From Anaerolineae bacterium (GTDB taxonomy: Bacteria; Chloroflexota; Anaerolineae; Aggregatilineales; J027), in NCBI GenBank assembly GCA_019913005.1, contig JAIOHL010000258.1, forward strand, positions 1-64,000: a stretch of 64,000 nucleotides of DNA. Direction: 5' to 3'. Shown here one piece after another: positions 1 to 7,203 of the stretch (the first letter of the stretch is position 1; every line of letters starts with the position of its first letter). The notes under the pieces are model-generated. The model was given only the letters and a program-made list of their open reading frames with translations. It did not search any database and was not told the origin of the DNA. The position numbers were made by a program, and so were the translations under genes.

Positions 1-142
1 CGAGATGGTGCTGCCCGGTGACAATGTCAACCTGATTGTCAAGTTGGAAAAACCGATTGCCCTTGAACAAGGCTCCAAGTTCGCCATCCGCGAAGGTGGT
101 CTCACCGTCGGGGCCGGTGTCATCACTGAGATTATTGAATAG
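1..142 (+). CDS. tuf: Elongation factor Tu, C-terminal end (partial)
   Basis: The reading frame is open from base 2 and ends in TAG at 140-142, giving the last 46 residues of a longer protein. The stretch contains the EF-Tu domain III signature ([15 protein letters not shown], then FAIREGG and TVGAGVI). EF-Tu delivers aminoacyl-tRNA to the ribosome as a GTPase; the G domain lies outside the window. The downstream order tRNA-Trp, secE, nusG, rplK, rplA is the classical bacterial arrangement and supports the call. Only the fragment is visible, so nothing can be said about the start or about a second tuf copy. Confidence 0.95.
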   Translation, partial: EMVLPGDNVNLIVKLEKPIALEQGSKFAIREGGLTVGAGVITEIIE

Positions 143-173
143 AATACGACAGGGGTAGCAATACCCCTGATAT

Positions 174-246
174 ACGGGTGTAGCTCAATTGGCAGAGTAG
201 CGGTCTCCAAAACCGTTGGTTCGGGGTTCGAATCCCTGCACCCGTG
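174..246 (+). tRNA. tRNA-Trp (anticodon CCA), copy 1
   Basis: The 73-nt cloverleaf has acceptor stem ACGGGTG/CACCCGT, D stem GCTC/GAGT, anticodon arm GCGGT-CTCCAAA-ACCGT with anticodon CCA, and T arm CGGGG-TTCGAAT-CCCTG. The discriminator is G, and the A1-U72 plus G73 pattern is that expected of bacterial tRNA-Trp. The 3' CCA is not encoded. It lies 31 nt after the tuf stop and is probably co-transcribed with tuf. Confidence 0.95.
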
Positions 247-273
247 CTGGAATTTCTAAGGATTTTTGTAAAT

Positions 274-346
274 AGGGGAGTAGCTCAATTGGCAGAGTAA
301 CGGTCTCCAAAACCGTCGGTTGGGGGTTCGAGGCCCTCCTCCCCTG
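274..346 (+). tRNA. tRNA-Trp (anticodon CCA), copy 2, diverged
   Basis: A second 73-nt cloverleaf begins 27 nt after the first. It has acceptor AGGGGAG/CTCCCCT, anticodon arm ACGGT-CTCCAAA-ACCGT with anticodon CCA, T arm GGGGG-TTCGAGG-CCCTC with one G-U pair, and discriminator G. The D arm and anticodon loop match copy 1, but the acceptor and T stems differ at several pairs that keep pairing. That suggests a functional diverged duplicate rather than a decayed copy. Confidence 0.93.
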
Positions 347-367
347 CCAATTCATGTGAAGTTCGCG

Positions 368-392
368 GACACCGCCCCCTAAAGGCGGTGTC
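368..392 (+). terminator. 9-bp hairpin after the tRNA-Trp pair
   Basis: GACACCGCC at 368-376 pairs perfectly with GGCGGTGTC at 384-392 around a 7-nt loop. Only a weak T-containing stretch follows, so it may be a leaky terminator or a processing site between the tRNAs and secE rather than a strong terminator. Confidence 0.5.
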
Positions 393-431
393 TTAGTATG
401 TCGAATTTACTATTTTTGAGGAGTACACACT

Positions 432-1028
432 GTGTCGAAAGTAAACGCCCGTAAAAATGACGTCCTCGGTGAAGAGGAATTGGAAGAAACCTACGACGAA
501 CTAGAGGGCGAAGAATACGACGATGATGAATATGGGGATGAACCAGACGAAGTAGAAGTTGGGAAGGCGTCTGGGTCGCAGGTAGTCGTTTCCGACAGCC
601 GTGCGCGTCGCAAGCGTAATCGTGGTGAGGTTTTTGAGACCGCCACCCCCGGCTCTGCGACGACGGAAAAGAAAAATCGCCCAACCCCCAGTCGCCGTGA
701 TGCCAAAGTTGCTACTGGTAATCGTCTTGAGAATTTACCCGTCATTGGTGGGCTTGTAAGCTATTTCCGCAATGTCTATTTGGAAATGCAAAAAGTGACT
801 TGGCCGACCCGCGAGGAAACGGTTCGATTGACCCGCATCGTGCTAAGTGTCACGGTTGGATTCTCTATGGCACTTGGTGCGCTCGATATTTTCTATTCGT
901 GGTGGATGCACAACGAGCTGTTAAGCAATACTGGCGGGTTCCTCGCAATTGCGGCGGTCTATGTGGCGCTTCTGGGTGTCACCAGTTGGTATTTGTTTTA
1001 TCGTAAAGATGAGACATTACCTTATTAG
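432..1028 (+). CDS. secE: Preprotein translocase subunit SecE, with acidic N-terminal extension
   Basis: SecE clamps the SecY protein-conducting channel. The family signature KVTWPT is at residues 121-126, followed by a membrane helix at about 136-157. Two things are odd. First, residues 1-100 form a disordered-looking extension that is strongly acidic (runs of D and E at 14-43) and then basic; typical SecE proteins are 60-120 aa, this one is 198 aa. Second, a second hydrophobic segment at about 168-190 follows the canonical helix, so the protein may have two C-terminal membrane spans. The start is GTG with a GAGGAG ribosome site at about 418-423. nusG follows after 31 nt, as in most bacteria. 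Confidence 0.92.
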   Translation: MSKVNARKNDVLGEEELEETYDELEGEEYDDDEYGDEPDEVEVGKASGSQVVVSDSRARRKRNRGEVFETATPGSATTEKKNRPTPSRRDAKVATGNRLENLPVIGGLVSYFRNVYLEMQKVTWPTREETVRLTRIVLSVTVGFSMALGALDIFYSWWMHNELLSNTGGFLAIAAVYVALLGVTSWYLFYRKDETLPY

Positions 1029-1059
1029 CACAAGCCGGATAAGTAAAAAGGCTTAGGTC

Positions 1060-1797
1060 GTGACAAAAAAACGTCAAGAGCAATATGATGACGACTTCGA
1101 CTTCGATCCAGAACCCATTTATATGGATGACGAAGGCGATGAAGCGGATGAAAATCCTCGTCTAAAAGAAGATATTCTGCCCAGTGAACGTGGCAAGCGC
1201 ATCGGCGACAATATTGAAGTTGCTCTCAGTGACGATTTCAAACTTGGCATCGGTGATGAATCCGATGACTTGGGTGGCAAACACTGGTATGTTGTTCACT
1301 GCTATTCCGGTCAGGAAAACAAAGTCTGCCACGCTATTGAACAGCGTATTGAAACAATGGGGATGCAAGACAAGATTTTTGATGTTGTTGTCCCCACCGA
1401 AGAGGAAATTGAAGTCAAAGAGGGCAAACGCCGTACTGTTGAGCGCCGAGTTTTCCCCGGCTATATCCTTGTCCAGATGATTATGGATGAAGACTCGTGG
1501 TACGTGGTGCGTAATACTCCCGGCGTCACGGGCTTTGTGGGTATGGGTAACGATCCAACCCCGCTGCGTCCGGAAGAAGTCAATCAGATTATGCGCCGGA
1601 TGGAAGCTGATACACCGAAGATTAAAGTGACCTATAAACCCGGCCAAAAAGTGCGTATCATTGATGGCCCATTCAACGAATTTGTCGGTATCGTCAGCGA
1701 TATTGACCAAGAAAAATCTAAAGTACGGGTCATGGTATCGTTCTTTGGGCGTGATACGCCTGTCGAACTCGACTTCTTACAGGTCGAAAAAGTTTAG
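1060..1797 (+). CDS. nusG: Transcription termination/antitermination factor NusG
   Basis: NusG binds RNA polymerase and couples it to Rho or the ribosome. Residues from about 74 to 180 form the NGN domain (KHWYVVHCYSGQE, then RRVFPGYILV). A KOW motif follows at about 194-222 (PGQKVRIIDGPF), and the protein ends in the usual VEKV. Residues 1-72 are an extra acidic, disordered-looking region rich in D and E, similar in style to the extension on SecE just upstream; total length 245 aa versus about 175-190 aa for common NusG. The start is GTG. The gene is in the secE-nusG-rplK-rplA order typical of bacteria. Confidence 0.95.
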   Translation: MTKKRQEQYDDDFDFDPEPIYMDDEGDEADENPRLKEDILPSERGKRIGDNIEVALSDDFKLGIGDESDDLGGKHWYVVHCYSGQENKVCHAIEQRIETMGMQDKIFDVVVPTEEEIEVKEGKRRTVERRVFPGYILVQMIMDEDSWYVVRNTPGVTGFVGMGNDPTPLRPEEVNQIMRRMEADTPKIKVTYKPGQKVRIIDGPFNEFVGIVSDIDQEKSKVRVMVSFFGRDTPVELDFLQVEKV

Positions 1798-1810
1798 CCG
1801 GATGTGACAC

Positions 1811-1836
1811 GATGGAGGCACATCAACCCCTCCATC
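1811..1836 (+). promoter_or_regulatory. Hairpin in the nusG-rplK leader
   Basis: GATGGAGG at 1811-1818 pairs with CCTCCATC at 1829-1836. No T run follows. It sits 13 nt after the nusG stop and could be an RNA processing or regulatory element of the ribosomal-protein operon. Confidence 0.4.
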
Positions 1837-1859
1837 CCAAATTGAGTAGATAACGTTCG

Positions 1860-1879
1860 GGCGGGTCACAAAACCCGCC
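1860..1879 (+). promoter_or_regulatory. Second hairpin in the rplK leader
   Basis: GGCGGGT at 1860-1866 pairs perfectly with ACCCGCC at 1873-1879 around a 6-nt loop, about 50 nt before the rplK start. No T run follows. It may be a processing site or part of an rplK leader structure. Confidence 0.4.
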
Positions 1880-1928
1880 TCATGTTGAGATAAGTCAAGT
1901 CAAGAAGTAACCCAAGGATAATTTTCAA

Positions 1929-2354
1929 ATGGCTAAGAAACTCAAAGCAATTGTCACCCTGCAATTGCCAGCCGGGAAGGCAAGCCCCGCACCGCCCGTT
2001 GGTCCCGCATTGGCCCAACATGGTATTAACTTGATGAACTTCGTTAAGGAATATAACGCCAAGACCGCCAGCCGGATTGGTGAGATCATTCCGGCGGAAA
2101 TCACGATTTTTACCGATGGGTCATTCAAATTCCGTCTCAAGAGTCCGCCTACCGCGTTCCTGATTCGCCGCGCCGCTGGTGTGGATAAAGGCTCCAGCAC
2201 ACCGAATCGGGATAAGGTTGGCAAGATTAGCCGCGCCCAAGTCAAGGAAATCGCTGAGATCAAACGCGAAGACCTGAACGCGGTAGATGTTGAAGGGGCG
2301 ATGCTGCAAATCGCAGGTACGGCCCGCAGCATGGGTATTGAAGTTGTGGACTAG
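1929..2354 (+). CDS. rplK: 50S ribosomal protein L11
   Basis: L11 forms the GTPase-associated centre of the 50S subunit with 23S rRNA. The 141-aa length is exactly standard. Diagnostic stretches are present: [20 protein letters not shown]-like sequence near the N-terminus, FVKEYNAKT, and a C-terminal RNA-binding domain with [14 protein letters not shown] and [12 protein letters not shown]. The start is ATG with AAGGATAA just upstream. It forms a pair with rplA, separated by an 83-nt gap that carries a possible L1-binding structure. Confidence 0.98.
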   Translation: MAKKLKAIVTLQLPAGKASPAPPVGPALAQHGINLMNFVKEYNAKTASRIGEIIPAEITIFTDGSFKFRLKSPPTAFLIRRAAGVDKGSSTPNRDKVGKISRAQVKEIAEIKREDLNAVDVEGAMLQIAGTARSMGIEVVD

Positions 2355-2393
2355 CTAGTCGTATCAATCGAATTTTGTTCTAAATCATAGAGA

Positions 2394-2424
2394 GTGGGAG
2401 AGCCTCTTTCGGCTCGTGTACCAC
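2394..2424 (+). promoter_or_regulatory. Candidate L1-binding mRNA element between rplK and rplA
   Basis: GTGG (2394-2397) pairs with CCAC (2421-2424). After an asymmetric internal loop (GA opposite GTGTA), GAGCC (2400-2404) pairs with GGCTC (2411-2415). Two short helices split by an asymmetric loop next to the rplA ribosome site (GGAGG, 2426-2430) resemble the 23S-mimicking site through which L1 represses its own operon. The assignment is by shape only. Confidence 0.5.
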
Positions 2425-2437
2425 CGGAGGAAAATCA

Positions 2438-3160
2438 ATGTCTCACGGAAAGAATTATGCTGGTGCTCTTGCCAAAGTAGATCGGGACAAGAATTACAAC
2501 CCCGAAGAAGCGATTGCCCTGATTAAACAAGTGGCCTTCGCCAAATTTGATGAAACGGTTGAAGTCCATGCCCGCCTCGGCATTGACCCCCGCCAAAGTG
2601 ACCAACAAGTGCGCAGCACTGTTTTGCTACCACACGGCTTGGGCAAGACCGTCCGCATCCTCGTGTTTGCTGAGGGTGAGGCCGTCCAAATCGCCAAAGA
2701 CGCAGGTGCGGACATCATTGCGGATGATGACATCATCACCCAAATTGAGCGCGATGGGTGGGTCGAATTTGACACCGCTATCGCTATTCCCGCCGTTATG
2801 CGTAAAATTGGTAAACTCGGCAAGGTGTTGGGCCGCCGCAATTTGATGCCCAGCCCCAAATCTGGTACGGTGGTTGGGCCAGAAGACCTAGCAGGTGCGA
2901 TTCAAGAAGCTCGCGCAGGCAAGCTGGCTTATCGTAATGACAAGACCGGCAACATCCATGCCCCCTTCGGCAAAATCCGCTTTGAAGAACAGCAACTGGT
3001 CGAAAACTTGGCCGCGTTGATGGATTCGCTGCGTCGTAACAAGCCCGCCAGCGCCAAAGGGATTTACCTCAAGCGCTTGGTGGTGACCAGCACCATGGGA
3101 CCCGGCGTGCGTGTTGACCCTAACCTTGCATTGGCGATGGGGATCACCGTCGCTCCCTGA
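2438..3160 (+). CDS. rplA: 50S ribosomal protein L1
   Basis: L1 forms the mobile L1 stalk at the ribosomal E site and in many bacteria represses its own operon. The 240-aa product has the family core: [19 protein letters not shown] near the N-terminus, [14 protein letters not shown] in the middle, and the C-terminal stretch with [11 protein letters not shown]. The start is ATG with a strong GGAGG at 2426-2430. No rplJ or rplL follows; a terminator-like hairpin at 3191-3220 ends the operon and the next gene is an unrelated hydrolase. L10 and L7/L12 must therefore be encoded elsewhere. Confidence 0.98.
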   Translation: MSHGKNYAGALAKVDRDKNYNPEEAIALIKQVAFAKFDETVEVHARLGIDPRQSDQQVRSTVLLPHGLGKTVRILVFAEGEAVQIAKDAGADIIADDDIITQIERDGWVEFDTAIAIPAVMRKIGKLGKVLGRRNLMPSPKSGTVVGPEDLAGAIQEARAGKLAYRNDKTGNIHAPFGKIRFEEQQLVENLAALMDSLRRNKPASAKGIYLKRLVVTSTMGPGVRVDPNLALAMGITVAP

Positions 3161-3190
3161 GTCGAGACTGAAAAACACGAATATACAATG

Positions 3191-3220
3191 GGGCGGGTCG
3201 CAGGATTCGCCCTATTTGTT
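3191..3220 (+). terminator. Rho-independent terminator after rplA
   Basis: An 8-bp stem begins with GGGCGGGT at 3191-3198 and closes with ATTCGCCC ending at 3212, with two G-U pairs. It is followed by a TATTTGTTT tract. It separates the ribosomal operon from the hydrolase gene. Confidence 0.65.
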
Positions 3221-3246
3221 TAGACGGATGTTTTTCGGGTTATAAT
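3216..3246 (+). promoter_or_regulatory. Promoter of the hydrolase-CheR pair, probably leaderless
   Basis: A perfect TATAAT lies at 3241-3246, with a TTGTTT at 3216-3221 as a possible -35 (19-nt spacer). The ATG of the next gene is at 3253, which is about where transcription would start. No ribosome site fits between them, so the mRNA would have almost no leader. Confidence 0.6.
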
Positions 3247-3252
3247 TCACCT

Positions 3253-4194
3253 ATGATACCCACTAACGAAAAGCTGATTCCGATAACCACTCGCCCACGC
3301 CGCTTCAGTCGCCGTTATTGGCTGCGGATGTTTCGGTTACTCATGTTCCCGATTGTTTTGTTGGCAATATTACTGCCCTTATTGGCCGGAGCGATCCCGA
3401 CCTATGCTATTTTACACGGCAAATGTGGAGATGACGGTGTGCGACCTGACGATTTTGGGCATCAATGGGAAGCAATTACCATCAATGCCAGTGTAGGGGG
3501 TAAATTCCGAGCCTATTTTGTCGCGGGAGCGAATGGCGCAACGATTATCATCCCGCCTGCCCACCGGGGCGGACTCAATAATCGCCTTGATGAGGCCGAT
3601 GTATTGATCCGACATGGGTATGGTGTCTTGGGGTTTGAATCGCGGCGTTGCGCAGATATGGGTAGCCTTAGTTTGGGTTATAAAGAAGTCAGCGAAGTGG
3701 GTGACGCCTTGCATTATCTTCAATCCCGACCCGATGTTGACCCTGATAAAATTGGTATTCTAGGCTTTTCATCGGCGGGTGCGACCTCGATTATGGCAGC
3801 CGCCCGGTATCCTGAAATCAAGGCTGTTGTCGCCGAGGGGGGATACGCCGATATGGGTGGTTTGGTCGAAGGGGACGCTAAACTGCGATATCCTGAGACG
3901 TTGATGCGAATCTCGATTCGTTTTACGTATCGGGTAATTGCGGGAACAAACATCGAGAAACTCAGCCCATTGGATGCAATACACAATATCTATCCACGCC
4001 CAATTCTACTCATTTATGGTACAAAAGAACCGTCGCTTGCTGGGGCCTATGACCAGCAGGAAGCGGCGGGCGACAATGCAGATCTGTGGGTAGTGGTTGG
4101 AGCGGATCATGGTGGGTATTTACCGACTGAACCGGAAGAATATGAACGGCGGGTCATTGAGTTTTTTAATCGGGCACTCTTGCAATCTGAATGA
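3253..4194 (+). CDS. Membrane-anchored alpha/beta hydrolase
   Basis: A 313-aa protein with an N-terminal membrane helix (about residues 30-55, very hydrophobic) and an alpha/beta-hydrolase fold domain outside the membrane. The nucleophile elbow is GFSSAG at about residues 174-179; the catalytic His is probably in DHGG near the C-terminus. Residues GHGVLGFESRR-like and ALHYLQSRPDVDPDKIGILG before the elbow match dienelactone-hydrolase/acyl-peptidase-type families. The substrate is unknown. The last 4 nt overlap the start of the CheR gene (ATGA), so the two are translationally coupled. A TATAAT lies 6 nt before the ATG. Confidence 0.82.
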   Translation: MIPTNEKLIPITTRPRRFSRRYWLRMFRLLMFPIVLLAILLPLLAGAIPTYAILHGKCGDDGVRPDDFGHQWEAITINASVGGKFRAYFVAGANGATIIIPPAHRGGLNNRLDEADVLIRHGYGVLGFESRRCADMGSLSLGYKEVSEVGDALHYLQSRPDVDPDKIGILGFSSAGATSIMAAARYPEIKAVVAEGGYADMGGLVEGDAKLRYPETLMRISIRFTYRVIAGTNIEKLSPLDAIHNIYPRPILLIYGTKEPSLAGAYDQQEAAGDNADLWVVVGADHGGYLPTEPEEYERRVIEFFNRALLQSE

Positions 4195-5624
4195 CACCCT
4201 TTAGCACCGACTATCTCCATCAAGTTTCGGATTTGATTGCCATACGCACGGGCCTCAATACCTATGAGCATCGGCGGGATCGGCTGGTCGAAATTCTCCA
4301 ACTTCACCCCGAGGCCCAATGTTATCCCGCCAGTTTCTTAGAGCGATTGTGGCTATTGCCGGATGAACACCCCCTTTGGCAGGCTCTTCTAGCGGAACTT
4401 ACCATCGGCGAGACGTATTTCATGCGTGATGAAGCACAGATTGCGGCCCTGCGTGAAGAAATTTTACCCACTCTCATTCAAGAGAAACGACGTCAACGCA
4501 ATTTTAAGCTGCATATTTGGAGCGCGGGGTGCGCGACAGGCGAAGAACCCTATACCCTTGCGATTTTGCTGACTGATTTGCTGCCGGATATAGACCGCTG
4601 GCATATCCAAATCATCGGCACGGACATCAATGAAGCGGCGCTTGAAATTGCACGGATAGGCCGTTATCGGGAGTGGTCATTGCGGGGAACATCTTCAAGC
4701 CTGCGCCAGCGATTCTTTTCTACCCTTGAGCAACATGAACCGCCCAATCATATCCTGCCTGTGTTTGAAATTCGGCCTGAAATTAAACGGCTTGTCAGTT
4801 TTCAGCATGGTAATCTTTTGGGGGATGCTCTTTTTCCCACCCAGCAGGATGTCGTGCTGTGTCGCAATGTCTTGATGTATTTCACTCAAGATCAGCGCGA
4901 AAAAATGGAACAGCGTTTGTTACACGCGGTTCGTGAAGGGGGGTGGCTGCTGTTAAGTCCTGCCGAATTTTTGTCTCAGACCCGCCCGTACTATGGTACT
5001 CGCTATTTCAACGGTGCTTTGGCACACCAAAAGAATAATGGAACAAATCTCACCAAGCATTATACAATGAGCTTTGCGCCTATTGTCGTACCACCGACTA
5101 TTGACCCCAAATTGACCACCCAAGAGATTGAGAATCGCTATCGGGTGGCGGTGACGGCAATGCAGGCCGGACGTTTAGAAATTGCGATGCGGCTTGCGCA
5201 ACAAGCCCTTGAAGATCGCCCCCATTCACCAGCGGTGCATACCCTCATGGGGAGTATTTTGGCAAGTTGGGGAGAGGCAGAGCGTGCCCATACCCATCTC
5301 AAGCAGGCGCTCGAACTTGATACCCTTTTTGCGGATGCCCATTATCTGATCGGATTGATGCAGTTGGAGGCTGGCGATTACCTATCTGCACGGGCTTCAT
5401 TACGGGCCGCAATCTACTGCCGACCTGATTTTCCATTGGCCTATCTGGTGAGTGGGGACTTATTTAAGACCGAAGGCGATCTGCCACGTGCCGCCCATGC
5501 TTGGGAGACGGCTCGGCGGTTTGCGGCTGTTCTGCCCGCTACTATACCCCTGAGTGATGTCGCCGATGTCACCGCCGAGCAGTTGATCCGCTTGGTAGAA
5601 AACCGCCTGAACACCTCCGCTTGA
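4191..5624 (+). CDS. CheR-type methyltransferase with C-terminal TPR repeats
   Basis: The N-terminal ~270 residues match CheR, the SAM-dependent methyltransferase that methylates glutamates of chemoreceptors: ETYFMRDE, the SAM-binding WSAGCATGEEPYTLA, GTDINEAALEIAR, and CRNVLMYF. Residues about 310-460 form TPR repeats (AMRLAQQALEDRPHSP, AHTHLKQALELDTLFADAHYLIG). CheR-TPR fusions are known in chemosensory systems that act outside flagellar taxis. No receptor, CheA, CheB or CheW gene is in the window, so the target is unknown. Start ATG overlaps the hydrolase stop as ATGA. Confidence 0.88.
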   Translation: MTPFSTDYLHQVSDLIAIRTGLNTYEHRRDRLVEILQLHPEAQCYPASFLERLWLLPDEHPLWQALLAELTIGETYFMRDEAQIAALREEILPTLIQEKRRQRNFKLHIWSAGCATGEEPYTLAILLTDLLPDIDRWHIQIIGTDINEAALEIARIGRYREWSLRGTSSSLRQRFFSTLEQHEPPNHILPVFEIRPEIKRLVSFQHGNLLGDALFPTQQDVVLCRNVLMYFTQDQREKMEQRLLHAVREGGWLLLSPAEFLSQTRPYYGTRYFNGALAHQKNNGTNLTKHYTMSFAPIVVPPTIDPKLTTQEIENRYRVAVTAMQAGRLEIAMRLAQQALEDRPHSPAVHTLMGSILASWGEAERAHTHLKQALELDTLFADAHYLIGLMQLEAGDYLSARASLRAAIYCRPDFPLAYLVSGDLFKTEGDLPRAAHAWETARRFAAVLPATIPLSDVADVTAEQLIRLVENRLNTSA

Positions 5625-5644
5625 GTTGCCAAGCCCTTTCACAA

Positions 5645-5673
5645 TTGCCTGCAATGCCAGCCTATGTTAAGAT
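5645..5673 (+). promoter_or_regulatory. Promoter upstream of the LysM protein gene
   Basis: TTGCCT at 5645-5650 and TAAGAT at 5668-5673 are separated by exactly 17 nt, 38 nt before the ATG at 5712. An AAGGA ribosome site lies between. Confidence 0.5.
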
Positions 5674-5711
5674 GCGCGATAGGGATATTCGTTTGTTTAA
5701 GGAAATGATTC

Positions 5712-6725
5712 ATGACACGTCGGGCATTGGGCGGATTTGTCTTAATCAATATTGTGGTATCAATTGCGGCGGCTTTACTCATCATCATGATTGCCTCTCC
5801 CTCTGATGATGACAATAACCAACCTCAGGTGACTAGGCGTGTAGTGGTCTATACGGCTACTTCGCAACCCGGCGTATTACCTCCGGCGGCGTTGGAGGGC
5901 ACGATCTTCGCCCTAAACTCTACGATTCAAGCCCTTAATTCACAAATCGGCAATGGTGGCCCGATTTTGCCGCCGAACAATGGCGGGCAAGAAACTCCCC
6001 AACCGAATACTGATAATGTGCCGTCGGGTATTCCAACTTTAGACCCGACCATAGTATCGTTGGCAAATGTTCCTAGTCTGAATTTAAGTACACCCGGTCA
6101 ATCTACAGGCGGAGACCAACCGACCCCTGCCGATGGCTGTCAGCGTTATGTCGTCGTTCCGGGGGATTCGTGCAGTGCCATTGCGGATCGTTTTGATGTC
6201 AGCGTAAATGACCTCATTCAGATTAATGGGTTGGATAATGCCTGCCTTTTGAATGTGGATGATGTACTGCGTATCCCCGGTGAAGGCTGCAAGCCACCTG
6301 AACCACCAACTGGCACTCCCACCGCGACCAATACCCCCTTTGTTTTTGGTACATTTTCGGTGACCAATACCCCTGCGCCAACCGCAACCGAAGCAGATGT
6401 GCAGATTTTGCAGATTCTCAATGCGGGCGTGACTTCGAGTGAGCAGGTAGATATTCAAAATACAGGGGAGGCAGTCGTCAGTTTGCAAGGCTGGACGCTG
6501 ACCGACAGCGAAAATAATGTATTTACCTTCCCTGATTTGCTGCTCCAATCCGGGCAAATTATCCGTATCTTTACCCGTGTCGGACAAAATACCCCCGCCG
6601 CCCTCTATTGGAATCTGACGACGGCGGCCTGGGAAAATGGTGAAGTAGCGACCCTCACCGATGGCTCCGGCCAAACCCAATCTACGTTTACCGTCGGCGG
6701 CCAAGCGATTAATTTTGGCAATTAG
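5712..6725 (+). CDS. Membrane-anchored LysM and lamin-tail-domain protein
   Basis: A 337-aa surface protein. Residues 8-29 are a membrane anchor or uncleaved signal. A low-complexity Pro/Asn/Gly-rich region (30-140) follows, then a LysM domain at 145-189 (YVVVPGDSCSAIADRF, NGLDNACLLNVDDVLRIPG) that would bind peptidoglycan or other N-acetylglucosamine glycans. A Thr/Pro linker (195-228) leads to a lamin-tail (LTD) beta-sandwich at about 229-333 (VDIQNTGEAVVSLQGWTL). LTD domains occur in bacterial surface and nuclease proteins. No enzymatic domain is present, so a cell-wall-binding structural or adhesive role is likely but unproven. The gene has its own promoter candidate. Confidence 0.85.
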   Translation: MTRRALGGFVLINIVVSIAAALLIIMIASPSDDDNNQPQVTRRVVVYTATSQPGVLPPAALEGTIFALNSTIQALNSQIGNGGPILPPNNGGQETPQPNTDNVPSGIPTLDPTIVSLANVPSLNLSTPGQSTGGDQPTPADGCQRYVVVPGDSCSAIADRFDVSVNDLIQINGLDNACLLNVDDVLRIPGEGCKPPEPPTGTPTATNTPFVFGTFSVTNTPAPTATEADVQILQILNAGVTSSEQVDIQNTGEAVVSLQGWTLTDSENNVFTFPDLLLQSGQIIRIFTRVGQNTPAALYWNLTTAAWENGEVATLTDGSGQTQSTFTVGGQAINFGN

Positions 6726-6834
6726 GCCAAGTGAAGCGTATGAGTAAGCCGTGAGTATCCTTTTGACCCTTGCCGCCTGTCCTAAATTGTCGGTACAGTT
6801 CGGCTGTTAGGGCTTCATCAAAAGGAGACGAGTT

Positions 6835-7203
6835 ATGCCCCTGCTCAAAGTAGAGGGTCAAGTATTTGAAGTGGAAGACGGTAAACGGTTGATTTTGGCA
6901 TTGGAGGATAGTGGTCTTGATGTCATGCACCGCTGTGGGGGTTTTGCCAAATGTACCACCTGTCGTGTGAAATTCATCGAAGGTGAACCCACCCGCATGA
7001 CCCAAGCCGAGTTTGACCGCCTTAAAAATACGCCGGATTTGTTGGGGCAGACACGCTTGGCCTGTCAAATTGTGTGTGACCGCGATATGGAGGTTGAACC
7101 CGTCATCCGTTTATCAAATGCCGATGTCAAATCTCCCGGCGCTCGACCCGAAAAACAAATTACCCCGAAACCTGTATGGATTGACCGCCCTATTGATCTA
7201 TGA
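6835..7203 (+). CDS. 2Fe-2S ferredoxin
   Basis: A 122-aa electron carrier. Cys34, Cys40 and Cys43 (CGGFAKCTTC, spacing C-x5-C-x2-C) and Cys77 (LACQIVC) form the cluster site; the x5 spacing is that of adrenodoxin-type and related ferredoxins rather than the plant type (x4). The rest follows the beta-grasp ferredoxin pattern. The C-terminal 25 residues are a basic, proline-rich tail. The start is ATG with a GGAGACGAG ribosome site. The stop overlaps the start of the DUF3267 gene (ATGA), so the two are co-translated. Partner enzyme not evident. Confidence 0.9.
   Translation: MPLLKVEGQVFEVEDGKRLILALEDSGLDVMHRCGGFAKCTTCRVKFIEGEPTRMTQAEFDRLKNTPDLLGQTRLACQIVCDRDMEVEPVIRLSNADVKSPGARPEKQITPKPVWIDRPIDL

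Noticed and set aside
274-346. Second tRNA as another isotype
   Set aside because: The anticodon is CCA in a normal 7-nt loop, with A1-U72 and G73, so it should be Trp.
1162-1710. 182-aa minus-strand frame across nusG
   Set aside because: It is a shadow of the nusG coding region with no ribosome site or recognisable product.
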